Below are positions 49,864-59,439 of a stretch of DNA of 64,000 nucleotides, piece by piece. The DNA lies in assembly GCA_903901915.1 (NCBI GenBank), contig CAIUSV010000040.1, positions 79,980-143,979 on the forward strand, in the 5' to 3' direction. Below the pieces are notes generated by a model. That model saw only the letters and a program-made list of their open reading frames with translations. It searched no databases and was not told the DNA's origin. This DNA comes from an uncultured Rhodospirillaceae bacterium (GTDB lineage Bacteria > Pseudomonadota > Alphaproteobacteria > Rhodospirillales > Magnetospirillaceae). The translations under genes and the position numbers were made by a program. Numbering within the stretch: position 1 is the stretch's first letter; every line of letters starts with the position of its first letter.

Positions 49864-50683
49864 TGTCGGATTAATTCTTCTGACGATGCTGATGGCGTCG
49901 CCCTCGGTGGCCGACGAGCCGGGGTTGCGGATGGGGCTGCTGCCGACCAACGCGGCCCTCAGCCTAATCAGCCTCTACAACCCGATGGCAATGCATATGC
50001 AGAATGCTCTCGGTCGCCCGGTCGATATCTTCACGGCACGATCCTTCCGCGTTTACTACGATGAGCTTATCCGAGAGGAATTCGACTTCATCGTTCCCGC
50101 GCCTCATTTCGGCGTGATCGCGCTCGACCACGGTTACGAGCCCCTGTTTCGCTACCAGACTGAACTGAGGCCGATGATCGTGCTGGCCAAGGGCAGCCCC
50201 ATAAAGTCCGCCGTTCAGTTGAAGGGGCGGAAGGTGTTGACCGCCGATCGCCTGACGGCTGTTTCAGTGGTGACCGAGCGCTGGCTGGAAGTCGATTTCG
50301 GCCTGCGCGTCGACCGCGACTACCAATTGGCCGAGGCTTCGAGCCACACCACCGCGATCCGTGCGGTGGCGCTCGGCGAAGCTGACGCTGCCATCACCAC
50401 GCCGCCCGCGCTGATCCAGGTTCCTCCAGACGTCCGCGATGCGGTGGATGTCCTGCCCTGCCGCCTGTCTGTGCCCCAGCAGTTCGCGATGGCCCACCAC
50501 CGACTGGGTCGCAAAACCGTCGAGCGGATACGGGCCGCCCTCGCCACGTTTGGGGAAACAGAGGAGGGCCGCGCCTTCTTCGCCAAGGGCTACGGCGGCT
50601 TCGTTCCGTTGACGAAGACCGACATCGAAGCCGTGCGTCCTTACGCGGACATAGTCATCCGCCGGATCGAAGGTGGCGAATGA
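49844..50683 (+). CDS. PhnD-like periplasmic binding protein
   Basis: 279-aa exported protein of the phosphate/phosphonate-binding (PhnD, type 2 periplasmic) family. [20 protein letters not shown] then SVADEP is a signal peptide, cleaved near residue 24. [12 protein letters not shown] opens the mature fold, [20 protein letters not shown] is the diagnostic family segment, and [15 protein letters not shown] starts lobe two. GGGAGG precedes the ATG inside the transposase remnant. It overlaps a histidine-kinase gene by ATGA, and no permease or ATPase is present, so a sensory role is likely. Confidence 0.88.
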   Translation: MVARFFSVGLILLTMLMASPSVADEPGLRMGLLPTNAALSLISLYNPMAMHMQNALGRPVDIFTARSFRVYYDELIREEFDFIVPAPHFGVIALDHGYEPLFRYQTELRPMIVLAKGSPIKSAVQLKGRKVLTADRLTAVSVVTERWLEVDFGLRVDRDYQLAEASSHTTAIRAVALGEADAAITTPPALIQVPPDVRDAVDVLPCRLSVPQQFAMAHHRLGRKTVERIRAALATFGETEEGRAFFAKGYGGFVPLTKTDIEAVRPYADIVIRRIEGGE

Positions 50684-52458
50684 CTCCCTCGCCCGTGGTG
50701 CCGCCTCGCCGTTCGCTTCGGATCCGCCTGCTGCTGGCTAGTGTCATCATCGAAGCCACCATGCTGACTTTGCTGGTAGCCAACGGCGTGCGGCTGATCA
50801 ACCAGCATCTGATCCGCAATACCATCGTGCGCATCCAAGTCCAGGAAGCGTCCTACAACATCGTGCTGGCCGGATTTCTGGCCTCGCGGGACTACAGCGC
50901 GCTGCAGAGCGTGCTTGACGGCTGGGGCGCCAACGACAGCGTCACTTACATGATCGTCATGGATCACACCGCCAGCAGGGTGGTCGCCGCCACCGGCCAC
51001 CCTGCTGGCGGCGAGTCCTTGCCGCCGACGGATAAGGTCCCGTCGCCCCAGGCAAAGGTCTACAATGGCGAGTTCGACGTCGACTTTCTCGGACATCACT
51101 ACGGCCACGTCCACTACGGGATCGACACCACGTTCCTGGCGGTGGCGCGCAACGAAATGTTGAACCAGAGCATCAGCATTGCGGCGACGGAAATCCTACT
51201 TACCGTCGCCCTGCTGGCGACCATCGGTTATTGGCTCACCCGTCACCTAGGTCTCCTGACCCGCGCTTCGCTGAAGGTCGCCCGTGGCGACTTCTCCCTA
51301 AAGATCGAGGTCAAGCGGGATGACGAGGTTGGCCTGCTGTCGCAGGCGTTCAATTCCATGTCGTCGGCCGTGCGCAGCCGCGTGCAGGAGCTTGAGGACA
51401 GCCAGGAACGCTTCCGCGCGATCGCCGATTATACCTATTCCTGGGAAAACTGGTTCGGCACCGATGGCCGCCTGCGATGGGTCAATCCCGCCGTCCAGCG
51501 TATCAGCGGCTATTCGCCCGAGGAGTGCATTGCCCTTGCCGACTTTCCCCTGCCGTTGATTGCTCCCGACGACCGCGGGACAGTGAAGTCTCATCTCGAA
51601 GCCGCCCTGGCCGGCGAGTCCGCCAAGGACATCGAATTTCGCGTCGTCCGCCGCGACGGGGAAACCATTTGGGTTGCCATGTCCTGGCAGCCGATTTGCG
51701 ACCGCGCCGGCAGGGCTCTGGGGGTCCGCGCATCCATCCGCGACGTCACGGATCAGAAGCGAAGCATCAATATGATGATCGACGCCAAGAATGAATTGGA
51801 ACGGTTGCTTTTCGCCGCTTCCCACGATCTGCAGGAACCGGTGCGGCAAGTTCACACCTACACCCAGGTGCTGGAGCGCCAGCTTGGAGAGGGGATGCCG
51901 AATGCTGCCAGCAACAGCCTGGGCCTCATTCGCCAGGGGGCCGACCAGTTGCGGAGCTTGGTCAATGGCCTCGTCGATTTCAGCCGCAGCGGGCGTTCGA
52001 TGGCCAATTTCGACGTGGTCGACTGCCGCTCGGTCATCGACAGCGCGATCAAGCAGTGCGCCTCTTGCACGGAAGGCGCCACCATCGAAATCGGCGAACT
52101 GCCGACGGTGTTCGGGGATGCCTCGTTGCTGCTGATTCTGTTCGGAAACCTGCTCAACAACGCGCTCAAGTTCCGGCGTCCGGAAGTGCCCGTGGTGGTG
52201 CGAATCTCGTCCTCGGCCGAGGCCGGGGGATGGCGCATCGACATCGCCGACAACGGTATCGGCATGGAAGACGTCGACCTGCAGACCATCATCCGACCGT
52301 TCTCGCGCGTTTATTCCCGTTCTCGGTTCCCCGGCGCCGGGCTGGGTTTGGCGTCGGCCACCAAGGTGGCCGCATTGCACGGGGGGCGGCTGTGGCTGAA
52401 GTCAGTCCTTGGCCAGGGCACGACCGCCCATGTCTGGCTGCCCGCTTTCAGCAGATGA
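50680..52458 (+). CDS. Membrane PAS sensor histidine kinase
   Basis: 592 aa. TM1 (about 15-36) and TM2 (about 165-187) enclose a periplasmic domain of about 130 residues. HAMP (about 188-240), PAS (about 242-360, with SWENWFGTDGRLRWVNPA), HisKA with His382 in FAASHDLQEPVRQVHTY, and HATPase with N box FGNLLNNALKF and G boxes DNGIGME and GAGLGLA follow. It has no receiver domain and no response regulator beside it. The ATGA overlap with the PhnD-like gene suggests that the binding protein reports to this kinase. Confidence 0.92.
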   Translation: MTPSPVVPPRRSLRIRLLLASVIIEATMLTLLVANGVRLINQHLIRNTIVRIQVQEASYNIVLAGFLASRDYSALQSVLDGWGANDSVTYMIVMDHTASRVVAATGHPAGGESLPPTDKVPSPQAKVYNGEFDVDFLGHHYGHVHYGIDTTFLAVARNEMLNQSISIAATEILLTVALLATIGYWLTRHLGLLTRASLKVARGDFSLKIEVKRDDEVGLLSQAFNSMSSAVRSRVQELEDSQERFRAIADYTYSWENWFGTDGRLRWVNPAVQRISGYSPEECIALADFPLPLIAPDDRGTVKSHLEAALAGESAKDIEFRVVRRDGETIWVAMSWQPICDRAGRALGVRASIRDVTDQKRSINMMIDAKNELERLLFAASHDLQEPVRQVHTYTQVLERQLGEGMPNAASNSLGLIRQGADQLRSLVNGLVDFSRSGRSMANFDVVDCRSVIDSAIKQCASCTEGATIEIGELPTVFGDASLLLILFGNLLNNALKFRRPEVPVVVRISSSAEAGGWRIDIADNGIGMEDVDLQTIIRPFSRVYSRSRFPGAGLGLASATKVAALHGGRLWLKSVLGQGTTAHVWLPAFSR

Positions 52459-52498
52459 CGGCGGCACTCGGCCAATTTCGTTTAATCCCGGCCAATAA

Positions 52499-52509
52499 GG
52501 GGGGGGGGG
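52499..52509. repeat. Eleven-base G homopolymer in intergenic DNA
   Basis: Eleven consecutive G lie 41 bases past the kinase stop in the 131-base gap before the convergent HTH gene. Such tracts vary in length by slippage. The rest of the gap shows no gene or clear terminator. Confidence 0.8.
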
Positions 52510-52589
52510 CGCACTTGACCTGTTCTCCCCGAATGTGACCGATTTGGGCACATAGCCGCCGAAGGAAGCCGCGCGCACCGCGTAATTAA

Positions 52590-53291
52590 CTAAGGAATTT
52601 TGCGTTTAAGGTGTTTGTGAACCGCCTGCCGCGAAATGCCGAGATCCTTGCCAATGCGGGCCAGGGACCAGTCGGGATGCTCGCTCTTGAGGCGCCGGAC
52701 CCGCTCCTTGGTGTTGGGCCCATCGGCCCGCGTCGACAGGCTTGCGGCTACTTGCGCCAGATCGGCCAAGAGGATGGCGTAGCCGGTGGCATCTCCATCG
52801 CAGCGACCGGCCCAGTATTCCATGCGCGCCGTCAGGTCGGCGACCGAGGCGCAGGGCAAGCCCCGACGCCATAGCTCCTCGACCTGAAGATAGCGCGCCG
52901 TCGCCGCCACCACCTGGGGAAGCTCGCGCCAACGGTGTTCCCATCGCAGGCACTCGTCACGGGCGGCGACGACGGTGACGGGTAAGGTGTGCTCCACCTC
53001 CCAGCCACGTCGCCCGAAGTTGATTTCGGTGATGATGGTGCCCGGTGCCGCCGCCTCTCGACGGAGTTGCGCCACCTGGGAAGGGTCGGCGCGCCGACCC
53101 TCGCTTCGTCTTGCCAACGCTTCCAGTCCGGCGGCATAGCCGCCCCATTCCCTGGTACAGAAGGCCTCGGCCCGGGCCAGGGCCCGGCGCTGTTCGTCCT
53201 CGTCCTCGGCCCCAAGCGCGTCAAGCATCGCCTCCAGGCGATCAAGAGCCTTGTCCTCGCGGCCCTCGCTCATCAAGTCGAATAAGTCCAT
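52590..53291 (-). CDS. Unknown protein with C-terminal helix-turn-helix
   Basis: 233 aa. The C terminus, about 195-233, reads DWSLARIGKDLGISRQAVHK, a helix-turn-helix of the resolvase/LuxR-like kind, followed by a basic HLKRKIP end. The N-terminal part is acidic and helical (EDKALDRLEAMLDALGAEDE), with a middle region rich in Trp, Arg and Glu of no known family. DNA binding is likely; the target is unknown. The ATG at 53291 follows GGGAG at good spacing, and a longer upstream frame is not supported. Confidence 0.7.
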   Translation of the reverse strand: MDLFDLMSEGREDKALDRLEAMLDALGAEDEDEQRRALARAEAFCTREWGGYAAGLEALARRSEGRRADPSQVAQLRREAAAPGTIITEINFGRRGWEVEHTLPVTVVAARDECLRWEHRWRELPQVVAATARYLQVEELWRRGLPCASVADLTARMEYWAGRCDGDATGYAILLADLAQVAASLSTRADGPNTKERVRRLKSEHPDWSLARIGKDLGISRQAVHKHLKRKIP

Positions 53292-53429
53292 CGTCGCTCC
53301 CGTCAACGAGGCGTTGACAGTGCGGTCCTGAAGCTCGCTTGTCAACCGGCCGTCGAAAGCTGGCGCCACGACCATGGAATGCGGTATAGTGATCAGGAGG
53401 GGACTGCGTACCACAATGGCGAGGATGCC

Positions 53430-53750
53430 ATGAGAGTCCGATTATTTGCCGTTTGCGTGTGTGCCGCCTTGGCGGCCACGGTTCTTCCCCACCCCGCCAC
53501 CGCGTTCACCCTGGCCGACAGCGACCGTGTCAGCGGTGGTGTCGCCAATCTGAGCGATACCGATGACCGCATAACTACCCGTCACGATGGTAACGGCGGC
53601 TCCACCACCCGGCTGGACAACGGGAACTCGTCGTTCACCTGGGGGGTGACCCGGTCACCATCATCTGGACTTTCTTCGGGGTTCTCCAATCGGTTCGCGC
53701 CACTGGGCGCCTACCCGACGCAAACGCGGCCGTTCGGCGAGGGCCGCTAG
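53430..53750 (+). CDS. Small exported protein of unknown function
   Basis: 106 aa. RVRLFAVCVCAALAATVLPH then PATAFTLADS is a signal peptide with cleavage near residue 25. The mature part is low-complexity and rich in Gly, Ser, Thr, Asn and Asp (DGNGGSTTRLDNGNSS), with no Cys and no known domain. GAGG lies six bases before the ATG. Its stop overlaps that of the convergent 49-aa gene. Confidence 0.6.
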   Translation: MRVRLFAVCVCAALAATVLPHPATAFTLADSDRVSGGVANLSDTDDRITTRHDGNGGSTTRLDNGNSSFTWGVTRSPSSGLSSGFSNRFAPLGAYPTQTRPFGEGR

Positions 53751-53896
53751 CCGACGTCTATAGTGGCCGGGTCGCGGTCCAGGCCGCGCACCTTGGCCAC
53801 CACCTCGCGGACCAAGCCGGGAGGGGCCGTGAGTACGGAATAGCCTTCCATGGCCAAACAAGCGGTGACGGCGGCAAGGAGAAGGCGCGGGATCAT
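53747..53896 (-). CDS. Very small exported or membrane protein
   Basis: 49 aa. MIPRLLLAAVTACLAMEGYS looks like a signal peptide or single membrane helix; the rest is short and charged (VREVVAKVRGLDRDPATIDVG). GGAGG precedes the ATG at 53896 at ideal spacing. An upstream in-frame ATG at 53965 would add 23 residues without a ribosome-binding site and is rejected. The stops of this gene and the 106-aa gene share four bases. Confidence 0.5.
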   Translation of the reverse strand: MIPRLLLAAVTACLAMEGYSVLTAPPGLVREVVAKVRGLDRDPATIDVG

Positions 53897-54121
53897 GGCA
53901 ACCTCCGTCGTTCCGACGGTAAAATGGCTCCCAGCTGGGAACCCGACATGCAGTGATCCTACCACCTTGCGATGAACAGCGGGTTAAACCCGATCCGTCC
54001 TCCCCTGGCTACGGCATGTGATCCAAACCGAGGCAGCGGGAATATGCGCCCGCGTCGCGGGTTTCCTTTACGGCTCGCAGGTTCCCCGGCATGATTGTTC
54101 CGAGGCGAGTGGAGCTGGGAT

Positions 54122-54814
54122 ATGAACGGAAAGGCAATCGTATCGATCATCTTGGTGATCGGGGCGGTCTATGGCTACATCAAGATCACCGAGGTTCCTC
54201 CTGGTATCGTCGAGGTATGCAATACTGTTATTGACCGCACGATCTTCGTCAACAATCCCCCGTACGGACGCTGTCATAAGGACAACGCTTACCGAACGGA
54301 ACTGATTACGACGTTTAGCCAAAACATTTCAAAGAGCCAAATCGATCTTCACAACTCATCCCCCACCCTGAAGCCACCGAACGGCCATGAGTTTTTCAGG
54401 ATTAAATCGGCAAGTGATGTAAGTTTCCGTACGGACCGGGCTGATGGAGGAAACTATATCAACAAGATCGTTGTCGATGCCCGGATCGTTTTAACCGGAG
54501 ATTCAGATGTAATGATTTACGGAGCAGATAATATTAAATACCCAATAAAGGCGTCTCTTGGCAAAATTACCAGGGCGCAGGCGGGGAAATTGATCGAAAT
54601 TTGTCGATTTACCGACCCGAACGGCTCGCCCCAATGCACCGGTGACGTTTACCTGGAAATTGGTATGGATGGTACGACTGGGGCAACGATATCCCTTGAT
54701 TTGCTCGGCTATGACTTCAGGCCCGCCGACTACGAACCGCTGGTTCGCCAACTGAAGGACGCGCTTACGGCGGTTGAAACGCCCCCGGGAAAGGCGGCTT
54801 CACCTCACCGATGA
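54122..54814 (+). CDS. Membrane-anchored protein of unknown function
   Basis: 230 aa with one N-terminal hydrophobic segment (KAIVSIILVIGAVYGYIKI, about 3-22) and an otherwise soluble, probably periplasmic part. No family is recognised. Four Cys in the soluble part could pair. The base composition is clearly lower in GC than the flanks, and codons such as AAT, ATT and AAA are frequent, suggesting an acquired gene. A strong hairpin follows the stop. The 225 bases before it (53897-54121) hold nothing recognised. Confidence 0.6.
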   Translation: MNGKAIVSIILVIGAVYGYIKITEVPPGIVEVCNTVIDRTIFVNNPPYGRCHKDNAYRTELITTFSQNISKSQIDLHNSSPTLKPPNGHEFFRIKSASDVSFRTDRADGGNYINKIVVDARIVLTGDSDVMIYGADNIKYPIKASLGKITRAQAGKLIEICRFTDPNGSPQCTGDVYLEIGMDGTTGATISLDLLGYDFRPADYEPLVRQLKDALTAVETPPGKAASPHR

Positions 54815-54837
54815 CATTCCGTGCCATCCGATACAAG

Positions 54838-54872
54838 AATAAGGGGCTAGCCAACTAGGCTAACCCCTTATT
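54838..54872. terminator. Bidirectional terminator hairpin
   Basis: AATAAGGGG (54838-54846) pairs perfectly with CCCCTTATT (54864-54872), with further inner pairing of AGCC and GGCT around AACTA. It stands between the 230-aa gene (+) and tRNA-Lys (-), whose 3' ends face each other, so it can serve both. T runs on either side are short (TTATTCT). Confidence 0.65.
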
Positions 54873-54886
54873 CTCTTGAGAGGAAT

Positions 54887-54962
54887 TGGTGGGCCCGCCG
54901 GGACTCGAACCCGGGACCTCTCGATTAAAAGTCGCTTGCTCTACCGACTGAGCTACGGGCCC
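54887..54962 (-). tRNA. tRNA-Lys (anticodon TTT)
   Basis: A 76-base tRNA on the minus strand: acceptor GGGCCCG pairs with CGGGCCC, the D-arm is TAGCTCAGTCGGTAGAGCA, the anticodon loop CTTTTAA gives TTT, and the T-arm is CCGGGTTCGAGTCCCGG. CCA is encoded. It lies upstream of the cyclophilin genes on the opposite side from gyrA, with no integrase near it. Confidence 0.96.
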
Positions 54963-55021
54963 TCAGCGACGAGGGCGCCACCATAGGCAGGCGGACGCGC
55001 CCCGTCAACGAAGCGATACCG

Positions 55022-55576
55022 CTATTTCTTGACGTCCGCCAGAACCTGCATACGGAGCAGCTTGTCCGGCTTGGACACCACGCCATTGTCGCCGGGATTA
55101 CCCTTCTTGATCCGGTCGACGCTTTCCATACCCTCGATGACCCGGCCGATGGTGGTATAGCGGCCATCAAGGCTGGGCGACGCCGCCAGCATGATGAAAA
55201 ATTGGGAATCGGCGCTGTTGGGGCTGGAGGAACGGGCCATGCCGACCACACCGCGCACGAAAGGCTCGCCGGTAAATTCGGCACGCAGCATCACACCCGA
55301 TCCGCCGGTGCCCGTACCGGTGGGGTCACCACCCTGGGCCATGAAGCCCTCGATAACACGATGGAACGGCGTTCCGTCGTAAAAGCCCTTGCGGGTCAGT
55401 TCCTTGATCCGGGCGACATGGACCGGCGCCAGATCGGGGCGCAATTCGATCAGCACCTTACCGGTGGCCAGTTCCATCACCAGCGTGTTTTCCGGATCGG
55501 CGGCGCGGGCGGAACCACCGGTCGCCAGCAGCAGCGTCGCCAAGGCGAACAGAGCGGTCTTCAGCATCTTGATCAT
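55022..55576 (-). CDS. Periplasmic cyclophilin-type peptidyl-prolyl isomerase
   Basis: 184 aa. A signal peptide (KTALFALATLLLATGGSARA) precedes the cyclophilin fold, so it acts in the periplasm. FHRVIEGFMAQGGDPTGTG holds the catalytic Arg and the FMAQGGD hallmark, and SQFFIMLAASPSLDGRYT carries the substrate-pocket residues. The bacterial short form lacks the Trp of cyclosporin-sensitive enzymes. It starts 15 bases after the second cyclophilin gene, and the two are clear paralogues. Confidence 0.94.
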   Translation of the reverse strand: MIKMLKTALFALATLLLATGGSARAADPENTLVMELATGKVLIELRPDLAPVHVARIKELTRKGFYDGTPFHRVIEGFMAQGGDPTGTGTGGSGVMLRAEFTGEPFVRGVVGMARSSSPNSADSQFFIMLAASPSLDGRYTTIGRVIEGMESVDRIKKGNPGDNGVVSKPDKLLRMQVLADVKK

Positions 55577-55591
55577 GGGTCTTCTCTTGCC

Positions 55592-56068
55592 TCAGTCCTC
55601 GCAGTCCGCCGCGACGCGCAGGCGAACGATTGAATCGGGGGAATCAACGGTACCGGTGCGCGGGGCGCCACGCTTGATGGCGTCCACATGCTCCATGCCC
55701 TCGACCACTTTTCCCCAAACGCTGTATTTGCCGTCGAGATGCGGGGATTCGTCGAACATGATGAAAAACTGCGAATCGGCGCTGTCGGGGCTGGCGGCGC
55801 GGGCCATGGAACAGGTGCCGCGCACATGCTTCTCCTTGGAGAACTCAGCCTTGAGGTTTGTTCCCGACCCACCGGTGCCGGTGCCCTTGGGGCAGCCGGT
55901 CTGAGCCATGAAACCATCGATCACCCGATGGAACTTGAGGCCATCGTAATACTTCTGACGTGCCAGTTCCTTGATGCGGGCAACGTGATTGGGCGCCAAG
56001 TCGGGGCGCAATTCGATCACCACTCGACCATCCTTGAGGTCAAGATAGAGCGTGTTCTCGGAGTCCAC
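55592..56068 (-). CDS. Cytoplasmic cyclophilin-type peptidyl-prolyl isomerase
   Basis: 158 aa without signal peptide. FHRVIDGFMAQTGCPKGTG and DSQFFIMFDESPHLDGKYS are the fold's active-site segments; the Gly-Asp of the periplasmic copy reads Thr-Gly-Cys here. The GTG at 56068 is taken as start because GGGAGGAG lies six bases upstream. An ATG at 56107 would start inside coaD. The pair probably arose by duplication, with one copy exported. Confidence 0.93.
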   Translation of the reverse strand: MDSENTLYLDLKDGRVVIELRPDLAPNHVARIKELARQKYYDGLKFHRVIDGFMAQTGCPKGTGTGGSGTNLKAEFSKEKHVRGTCSMARAASPDSADSQFFIMFDESPHLDGKYSVWGKVVEGMEHVDAIKRGAPRTGTVDSPDSIVRLRVAADCED

Positions 56069-56084
56069 TTGGCTCCTCCCTCGA

Positions 56085-56585
56085 TTAGAGTCCGAATTTC
56101 TCGTCAAGCCGGGACTTCACCCGGGCACTGACGAATTGCGAGATGTCACCGCCCAGCCGCCCGATTTCCTTGACGAAACGAGACGAGATGAACTGGCACC
56201 GTTCCGACGCCATAAGAAAAATAGTCTCGATGTCGGGCGTCAGGCGGGCGTTCATACCGGCCATCTGAAATTCATACTCGAAGTCCGAGACAGCGCGTAG
56301 GCCGCGAACGATAAGATTGGCACCGCATTGGCGGGTGAATTCCACCAGCAGGGTATCGAACGGACGGACTTCGATACTAGCCTGCAGGCTCCGGGACAGG
56401 TCAGCCATTTCCGCCTCGGCCATTGCCACCCGCTCTTCCAGGGTGAACAGCGGCCCCTTACCGGCATTGACCGCCACAGCGACGATTAGATGATCGACCA
56501 CTCGCGCTGCGCGGGCGACGATGTCGAGATGGCCGTTGGTGACCGGATCGAAGGTTCCGGGATACAGGCCTACACGCTTAGTCAT
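56085..56585 (-). CDS. coaD: Phosphopantetheine adenylyltransferase
   Basis: Fourth step of CoA synthesis, transferring AMP to 4'-phosphopantetheine. 166 aa, the standard length. [18 protein letters not shown] contains the nucleotidyltransferase TxGH-like motif (TNGH), and [17 protein letters not shown] the ISSTxxR-type motif. [16 protein letters not shown] lies in the substrate pocket. The ATG at 56585 lies within the last codons of gyrA, giving an 8-base overlap. Confidence 0.97.
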   Translation of the reverse strand: MTKRVGLYPGTFDPVTNGHLDIVARAARVVDHLIVAVAVNAGKGPLFTLEERVAMAEAEMADLSRSLQASIEVRPFDTLLVEFTRQCGANLIVRGLRAVSDFEYEFQMAGMNARLTPDIETIFLMASERCQFISSRFVKEIGRLGGDISQFVSARVKSRLDEKFGL

Positions 56586-59265
56586 CTTCGCCTCCCGCCA
56601 CGGCGTCCGGGACATCCGATCCTTCTTCCGCCTCTTCGCCGGACTCGTCGGCGGCACCGGCGATATCGCACAGCCGTGCCGCCGATACCACCCGCTCACC
56701 CTCGGCGGTGCGCAGCAGCGTCACCCCCTGGGTCCGGCGTCCGACGATGCGAATGTCATCGACCGGCATGCGGATCAGCTTGCCGCCGTCGCTCACCAAC
56801 ATGATGTCGTCCTCGTGATCGACCGGGAATGACGCCACCACCGGACCGGTCTTGTCGGTCATGTCGATATTGGCGATGCCCTGACCGCCGCGGCCAGTGA
56901 TGCGGTATTCATAGGCGGAAGTCCGCTTACCATAGCCGTTTTCGGTCACGGTCAGCACATACTGTTCCTCGGCCGCCATCCGTTCGATCTGTTCCGCCGG
57001 CAGTTCGCCCCGCAGATAGGCGTCACGGGTCTCGGAATCGAAGCTGACGTGGCGGACGATGGACATGGAGATGACCTCGTCGCCGTCTTCCAGCCGGATG
57101 CCCCGCACGCCGGTGGAATCGCGGCTCTTGAATTCGCGCACTTCCTGGATCTGAAAGCGGATGGCCTTGCCCATGCGGGTGGCCAGCAGCACATCGTCGC
57201 TTTCGGCTGCGCAGGTCTGCACCGAAATCAGGCGTTCGTCGTCACCCAGCTTCATGGCGATCTTGCCATTGGCGCGAACCTCGGTGAAGGCGGACAGCGG
57301 GTTGCGCCGCACATCGCCCTTGGACGTCACGAACATCACGTGGCGTTCACCCCAGCTCTCCTCGTCCTCCGGCAACGGCATGATGGTCGAGATGGTCTCG
57401 CCGTCGTCCAGGGGCAGCAGATTGACCATGGCCTTGCCGCGCGCCTGGGGATTGCCCAACGGCAGGCGATAGACCTTGAGCTTGTAGGCAATACCCGCCG
57501 ACGAGAAGAACAGCACCGGCGTATGGGTGTTGGCGACGAACACCTGACTGAGGAAGTCCTCGTCCTTCATGTTCATGCCCGAACGGCCCTTGCCGCCACG
57601 TTTCTGGGCGCGGTAGGCCGACAACGGCACCCGCTTGATGTAGCCGGTGTTGGTCACCGTCACCACCATGTCCTCGCGGGCGATCAGGTCCTCGATATCG
57701 GCCTCGAACTCGTTTTCCTCGATGGTGGTCCGGCGCGGCGTGGCGAACTGGTCGCGAATCTCCAGCAACTCGGCCTTCATCACCTCGAACAACCGGGGAC
57801 GCGACGAGAGGATTTCAAGAAACTCGACGATCTGGCGGCCGATGTCGCGCAGTTCATCGCCGATCTTGTCACGCTCCAGCCCGGTCAGGCGATGCAGGCG
57901 AAGATCGAGAATGGCCTTGGCCTGGATTTCCGACAGACGGTAGCAACCGCCCTCGATCCCCCTGCCCGGCTCGTCGATCAGACGGATCAGCGGCTCGACA
58001 TCGCCCACCGGCCAGTCGCGCGCCATCAGTTGCTCGCGCGCCTCGGCAGGGTCGGGAGCGGCGCGGATCAGGCGGATGACCTCGTCGATATTGGCCACCG
58101 CGATGGCCAGACCGGCCAACACATGGGCGCGGTCGCGAGCCTTGCCCAGCTCGAAGATGGTGCGCCGGGTAATCACCTCCTCGCGAAAGGCGATGAAGGC
58201 GGAGATGATATCCTTCAACGTCATCATCTCGGGCCGACCGCCATTGAGCGCCAGCGAATTGACGCCGAAGCTGGTCTGCAACGGAGTGAAACGGTAAAGC
58301 TGCGCCAGCACCACGTCGGCGATGGCATCGCGCTTGATCTCGATCACCACCCGGACACCGTCGCGATCGGATTCGTCGCGGAGATCGGAGATCCCTTCGA
58401 TCTTCTTGTCGCGCACCAGCTCGGCGATCTGTTCGAGCATACGCGCCTTGTTGACCTGATAGGGGATCTCGGTGACCACGATGGCCTCGCGGTCCTTGCG
58501 GATGTCTTCCACATGGACGCGACCGCGCATGATCACCGATCCGCGCCCGGTCAGTTGGGCGGCACGGATGCCCGACCGGCCGAGGATGGTGCCACCGGTG
58601 GGAAAGTCCGGCCCCGGCACCAGTTCCATCAGCCGTTCGGGGCTGACTTCGGGATCGTCGATGATGGCGCAACAGGCGTCGATCACCTCGCCCAGGTTAT
58701 GGGGCGGGATGTTGGTCGCCATGCCGACGGCGATACCGCCGGCACCGTTGACCAGCAGATTGGGATAGCGCGCAGGCAAGACCACCGGCTCGAAGGTCGA
58801 TTCGTCATAGTTGGCTTGAAAATCGACGGTATCCTTGTCGATATCTTCGATCAGCGCATGGCCCGAGCGCGCCAGACGCGCCTCGGTATAGCGCATCGCC
58901 GCCGGAGGATCGCCATCCATCGAGCCGAAATTGCCCTGGCCGTCGATCAGCATCAGGCGCATGGAAAAATCCTGCGCCATCCGCACCATGGCGTCATAGA
59001 TCGACGAGTCGCCGTGCGGGTGGTACTTACCCATGACATCGCCGACGATGCGCGCCGACTTGCGGAAGGGCTTGTTGTAGTCGTACCCCGCTTCCTTCAT
59101 GGCGAAGAGAATGCGGCGATGCACCGGCTTCAGGCCATCGCGGACATCGGGAAGCGCCCGGCTCACGATCACGCTCATGGCGTAATCGAGATAGGACCGC
59201 TTCATCTCGTCTTCGATGGTGACCGGGGTAATGTCAAATTGCGGCGACGCAGGAGGCGTGGTCAA
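56578..59265 (-). CDS. gyrA: DNA gyrase subunit A
   Basis: 895-aa subunit that breaks and rejoins DNA. The catalytic Tyr126 is in RYTEARLA. The quinolone-determining region [17 protein letters not shown] has Ser87 and Asp91 at the positions of E. coli Ser83 and Asp87, the wild-type state. The winged-helix and tower domains are followed by a C-terminal beta-pinwheel containing QKRGGKGR, the GyrA box. An acidic tail ([15 protein letters not shown]) ends the protein. It is followed by coaD with overlapping ends. Confidence 0.98.
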   Translation of the reverse strand: MTTPPASPQFDITPVTIEDEMKRSYLDYAMSVIVSRALPDVRDGLKPVHRRILFAMKEAGYDYNKPFRKSARIVGDVMGKYHPHGDSSIYDAMVRMAQDFSMRLMLIDGQGNFGSMDGDPPAAMRYTEARLARSGHALIEDIDKDTVDFQANYDESTFEPVVLPARYPNLLVNGAGGIAVGMATNIPPHNLGEVIDACCAIIDDPEVSPERLMELVPGPDFPTGGTILGRSGIRAAQLTGRGSVIMRGRVHVEDIRKDREAIVVTEIPYQVNKARMLEQIAELVRDKKIEGISDLRDESDRDGVRVVIEIKRDAIADVVLAQLYRFTPLQTSFGVNSLALNGGRPEMMTLKDIISAFIAFREEVITRRTIFELGKARDRAHVLAGLAIAVANIDEVIRLIRAAPDPAEAREQLMARDWPVGDVEPLIRLIDEPGRGIEGGCYRLSEIQAKAILDLRLHRLTGLERDKIGDELRDIGRQIVEFLEILSSRPRLFEVMKAELLEIRDQFATPRRTTIEENEFEADIEDLIAREDMVVTVTNTGYIKRVPLSAYRAQKRGGKGRSGMNMKDEDFLSQVFVANTHTPVLFFSSAGIAYKLKVYRLPLGNPQARGKAMVNLLPLDDGETISTIMPLPEDEESWGERHVMFVTSKGDVRRNPLSAFTEVRANGKIAMKLGDDERLISVQTCAAESDDVLLATRMGKAIRFQIQEVREFKSRDSTGVRGIRLEDGDEVISMSIVRHVSFDSETRDAYLRGELPAEQIERMAAEEQYVLTVTENGYGKRTSAYEYRITGRGGQGIANIDMTDKTGPVVASFPVDHEDDIMLVSDGGKLIRMPVDDIRIVGRRTQGVTLLRTAEGERVVSAARLCDIAGAADESGEEAEEGSDVPDAVAGGEDD

Positions 59266-59439
59266 CGAATTCTTCCTGTCGATATCCGAAATGCGCCGGA
59301 GGACGAACCGGCATGAGGCGCCGTGGCTAGACAGCCACGGTGGCGCACGCTACCAGATATCGTGCATCGCGACAACCGCATGAACTCGCTGGCGGGATCT
59401 GCCATAATGGCGATCGCGCGGAATGAGGCAATCCCCGGC

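Noticed and set aside
57049..59316. 755-codon open frame antisense to gyrA
   Set aside because: It mirrors the gyrA codon structure of high-GC DNA, and its translation is rich in His, Gln, Gly and Asp without any domain; gyrA itself is certain.
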